Assembly (NCBI GenBank): GCA_003024985.2
Contig: PXIH01S0005536.1
Reading direction: 5' to 3' (one strand)
Origin: Euperipatoides rowelli
Lineage: Eukaryota; Onychophora; Udeonychophora; Euonychophora; Peripatopsidae
DNA length: 10,089 nt
The notes under the pieces were generated by a model. That model had not been told where the DNA came from and searched no databases. It saw only the letters and a program-made list of their open reading frames with translations. Below are positions 7,936-10,089 of the stretch, in pieces. Every line of letters starts with the position of its first letter. Positions within the stretch are counted from its first letter, which is position 1. Made by a program: the position numbers and the translations under genes.

Positions 7936-8017
7936 AAATATATTGTTAGTGTTTGTTGTCTTTGAAAATCATTAATATAAAAAATATGATTTTCAATGTA
8001 TCATGTATTTGACCTTT

Positions 8018-8932
<915 letters not shown>

Positions 8933-8998
8933 TGGTAAAAGGAGCTCCAAAGTTTGCCGGCTAATTATATAGCAAACTCTGGAGCTCAAATTATACCA
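8933..8998. repeat. Imperfect hairpin with ~25-bp arms
   Basis: The arms 8941-8957 and 8972-8988 match at 15 of 17 positions, built around GAGCTCC and AGTTTGC. After a short unpaired gap TGGTA (8933-8937) pairs with TACCA (8994-8998). The loop of 14 bases is A/T-rich. The structure looks like a small palindromic mobile element in the presumed LIX1 intron; it would also form a hairpin in the transcript. Confidence 0.75.
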
Positions 8999-9606
8999 GA
9001 AACTTCATTGGCTGGTTCTAAATAAAATCATTATTTCATAGACACTTTATCCATGGCGCAGTGATTTAGTCAGGTAACAATGCCACATGGACATTTTCGG
9101 CCACAGTTGAGTCATTAGCCGATGTTTCTGTCAAAGCCACAGTTGAGTTGTATTCAAGCTTTCTTAGCTTAACGTGTCCATGTCATGCTTTAATTTCTCA
9201 ATAGATCTGTAATACTTTCAAAGCTATAGCTTTTTCTGTTATTTATTTATATGCTGATGAAAGGGTGATGTTTACTGCTTTATTTGTTCAATTTAAATCA
9301 TAATTTAAGATGACAGAATATCGATAGTTTGCAAGATCTAAATAGGAAATATAGTACTGGTATATACAGTATTATAACGGTTGGGGTTTTATTTTCTATT
9401 ATTATTTTTAATTGGTACATTCAGGTGTCAGCTGAGTTAATTTCAAGTTGTGATTACTCTCTTGACACGGCATTTATTAAAAAGCTATTAAATAAAATGG
9501 CATGTTAAAAAGCGGATACGTAACCGCTGAAGGTAATTATCTCTTGAAATAGTCAAACTGCCTGAATGTGCTGATTAACTAAGAATTAATTTATTTAATT
9601 TTGTTC
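8999..9606. other. AT-rich non-coding stretch (presumed intron)
   Basis: No exon is supported. GCCACAGTTGAGT occurs twice (9100-9112 and 9136-9148, 36-base shift), and the pair ACATGGACA/TGTCCATGT (9085-9093 and 9175-9183) encloses both copies, so about 100 bases could be a small old element. A near-palindrome AGCGG-A-TACGTA-A-CCGCT is at 9511-9528. Otherwise nothing is seen. Confidence 0.45.
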
Positions 9607-9656
9607 ATTTGAATACGCGCTTCGTTTGTCTTTTAAAACGGAGCGCGTATTCGAAT
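9607..9656. repeat. Strong 21-bp hairpin with 8-base loop
   Basis: The arms 9607-9627 and 9636-9656 pair without a gap: 19 Watson-Crick pairs and two G-T pairs when the plus strand is folded as RNA. The stem contains the CpG-rich core ACGCGC/GCGCGT in AT-rich surroundings. It could be a palindromic mobile element or, if transcribed within the LIX1 intron, a small-RNA precursor; at 50 bases it is short for an animal microRNA hairpin. Confidence 0.88.
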
Positions 9657-10089
9657 CTGAGTTGCACTCGCATATTGATTAGGCTGCTGCCTTTCTAATG
9701 AGTACATTTTATTTTATGTTTTTACATTGTTGGAAAGGGTGGCCTTTCCAGGTTGCAGACTGCCCCAAAACGGTATATTGCAGTCCTAGTCAGAAGGGGG
9801 CTTATTGTTTACGTTATTGTTTTATTTGGTTCCTGTCAATAAAATGATTATTTCCAGTCATCCAGTGTTCAGCTAATCTATCCGGCTTGCATATGCTGTA
9901 GCAATTAGTAATTAAAAGCTAATTCGCTATATTTTTTAATCTTGTTTTCAAATGTTATGTGCACTATGAAATTATTTGGTTAAAAATAGTACATTTTCAG
10001 GTCCAAAATATTAACAACTGGGCAGTGTACCCATTCTTCACACAAAAAATCTCCCACCACACTGCCTCCAGTCCCCCCAAAAAATAAAA
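9657..10089. other. Non-coding stretch to the end of the window
   Basis: No exon is seen. An 8-bp stem TGGAAAGG/CCTTTCCA with the loop GTGG lies at 9731-9750. A pyrimidine-rich C-tract is at 10050-10078. No LIX1 exon follows before the window ends, so the next exon lies beyond. Confidence 0.5.

Noticed and set aside
7765-7965. Open frame across the SINE
   Set aside because: It is explained by the tRNA-derived repeat and ends in the poly-T tail translated as phenylalanines.

Overview
The window is AT-rich, gene-poor DNA from an animal genome, almost certainly an invertebrate metazoan. The evidence is one spliced exon of a conserved animal gene with proper intron signals, a tRNA-derived SINE, inverted-repeat mobile elements, palindromic repeats and no bacterial-style gene packing. 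The exact taxon cannot be read from the sequence. A marine, perhaps lophotrochozoan, animal is a guess from general character only.

The only protein-coding segment I can support is a 141-base exon at 8065-8205 (+) encoding 47 residues of a LIX1/Lowfat family protein. It is in phase 0 at both ends, with a strong polypyrimidine tract and AG acceptor and an unusually weak GT donor. The bases before and after it are best read as introns of the same gene. No other LIX1 exon was found in the window, so the flanking introns probably exceed 8 kb upstream and 1.8 kb downstream, although the upstream part may also contain intergenic DNA.

Layout: 1-1044 is featureless AT-rich DNA with one CTCF-like motif. 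1045-1096 is a nearly perfect 24-base-pair hairpin. 1433-1750 is a motif-rich stretch that could be an enhancer. 2036-3120 is a foldback-like mobile element with seven tandem copies of a roughly 65-base unit on its left arm and one inverted copy on its right arm. 3121-5640 is degenerate repeat-like DNA with small duplications. 5640-6600 is a GC-richer block of different composition and unknown origin. 6601-7790 is AT-rich DNA with a cluster of GTAGGCCTA words and a possible decayed tRNA-like piece. 7793-7935 is a SINE with A and B boxes and a T-rich tail. 8065-8205 is the LIX1 exon. 8206-10089 is presumed intron with two more long hairpins (8933-8998 and 9607-9656).

There is no operon-like or multi-gene system here. 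The interest lies in the asymmetric tandem-repeat foldback element, the compact long hairpins, and the weak donor of the LIX1 exon, which has a stop codon shortly after it.
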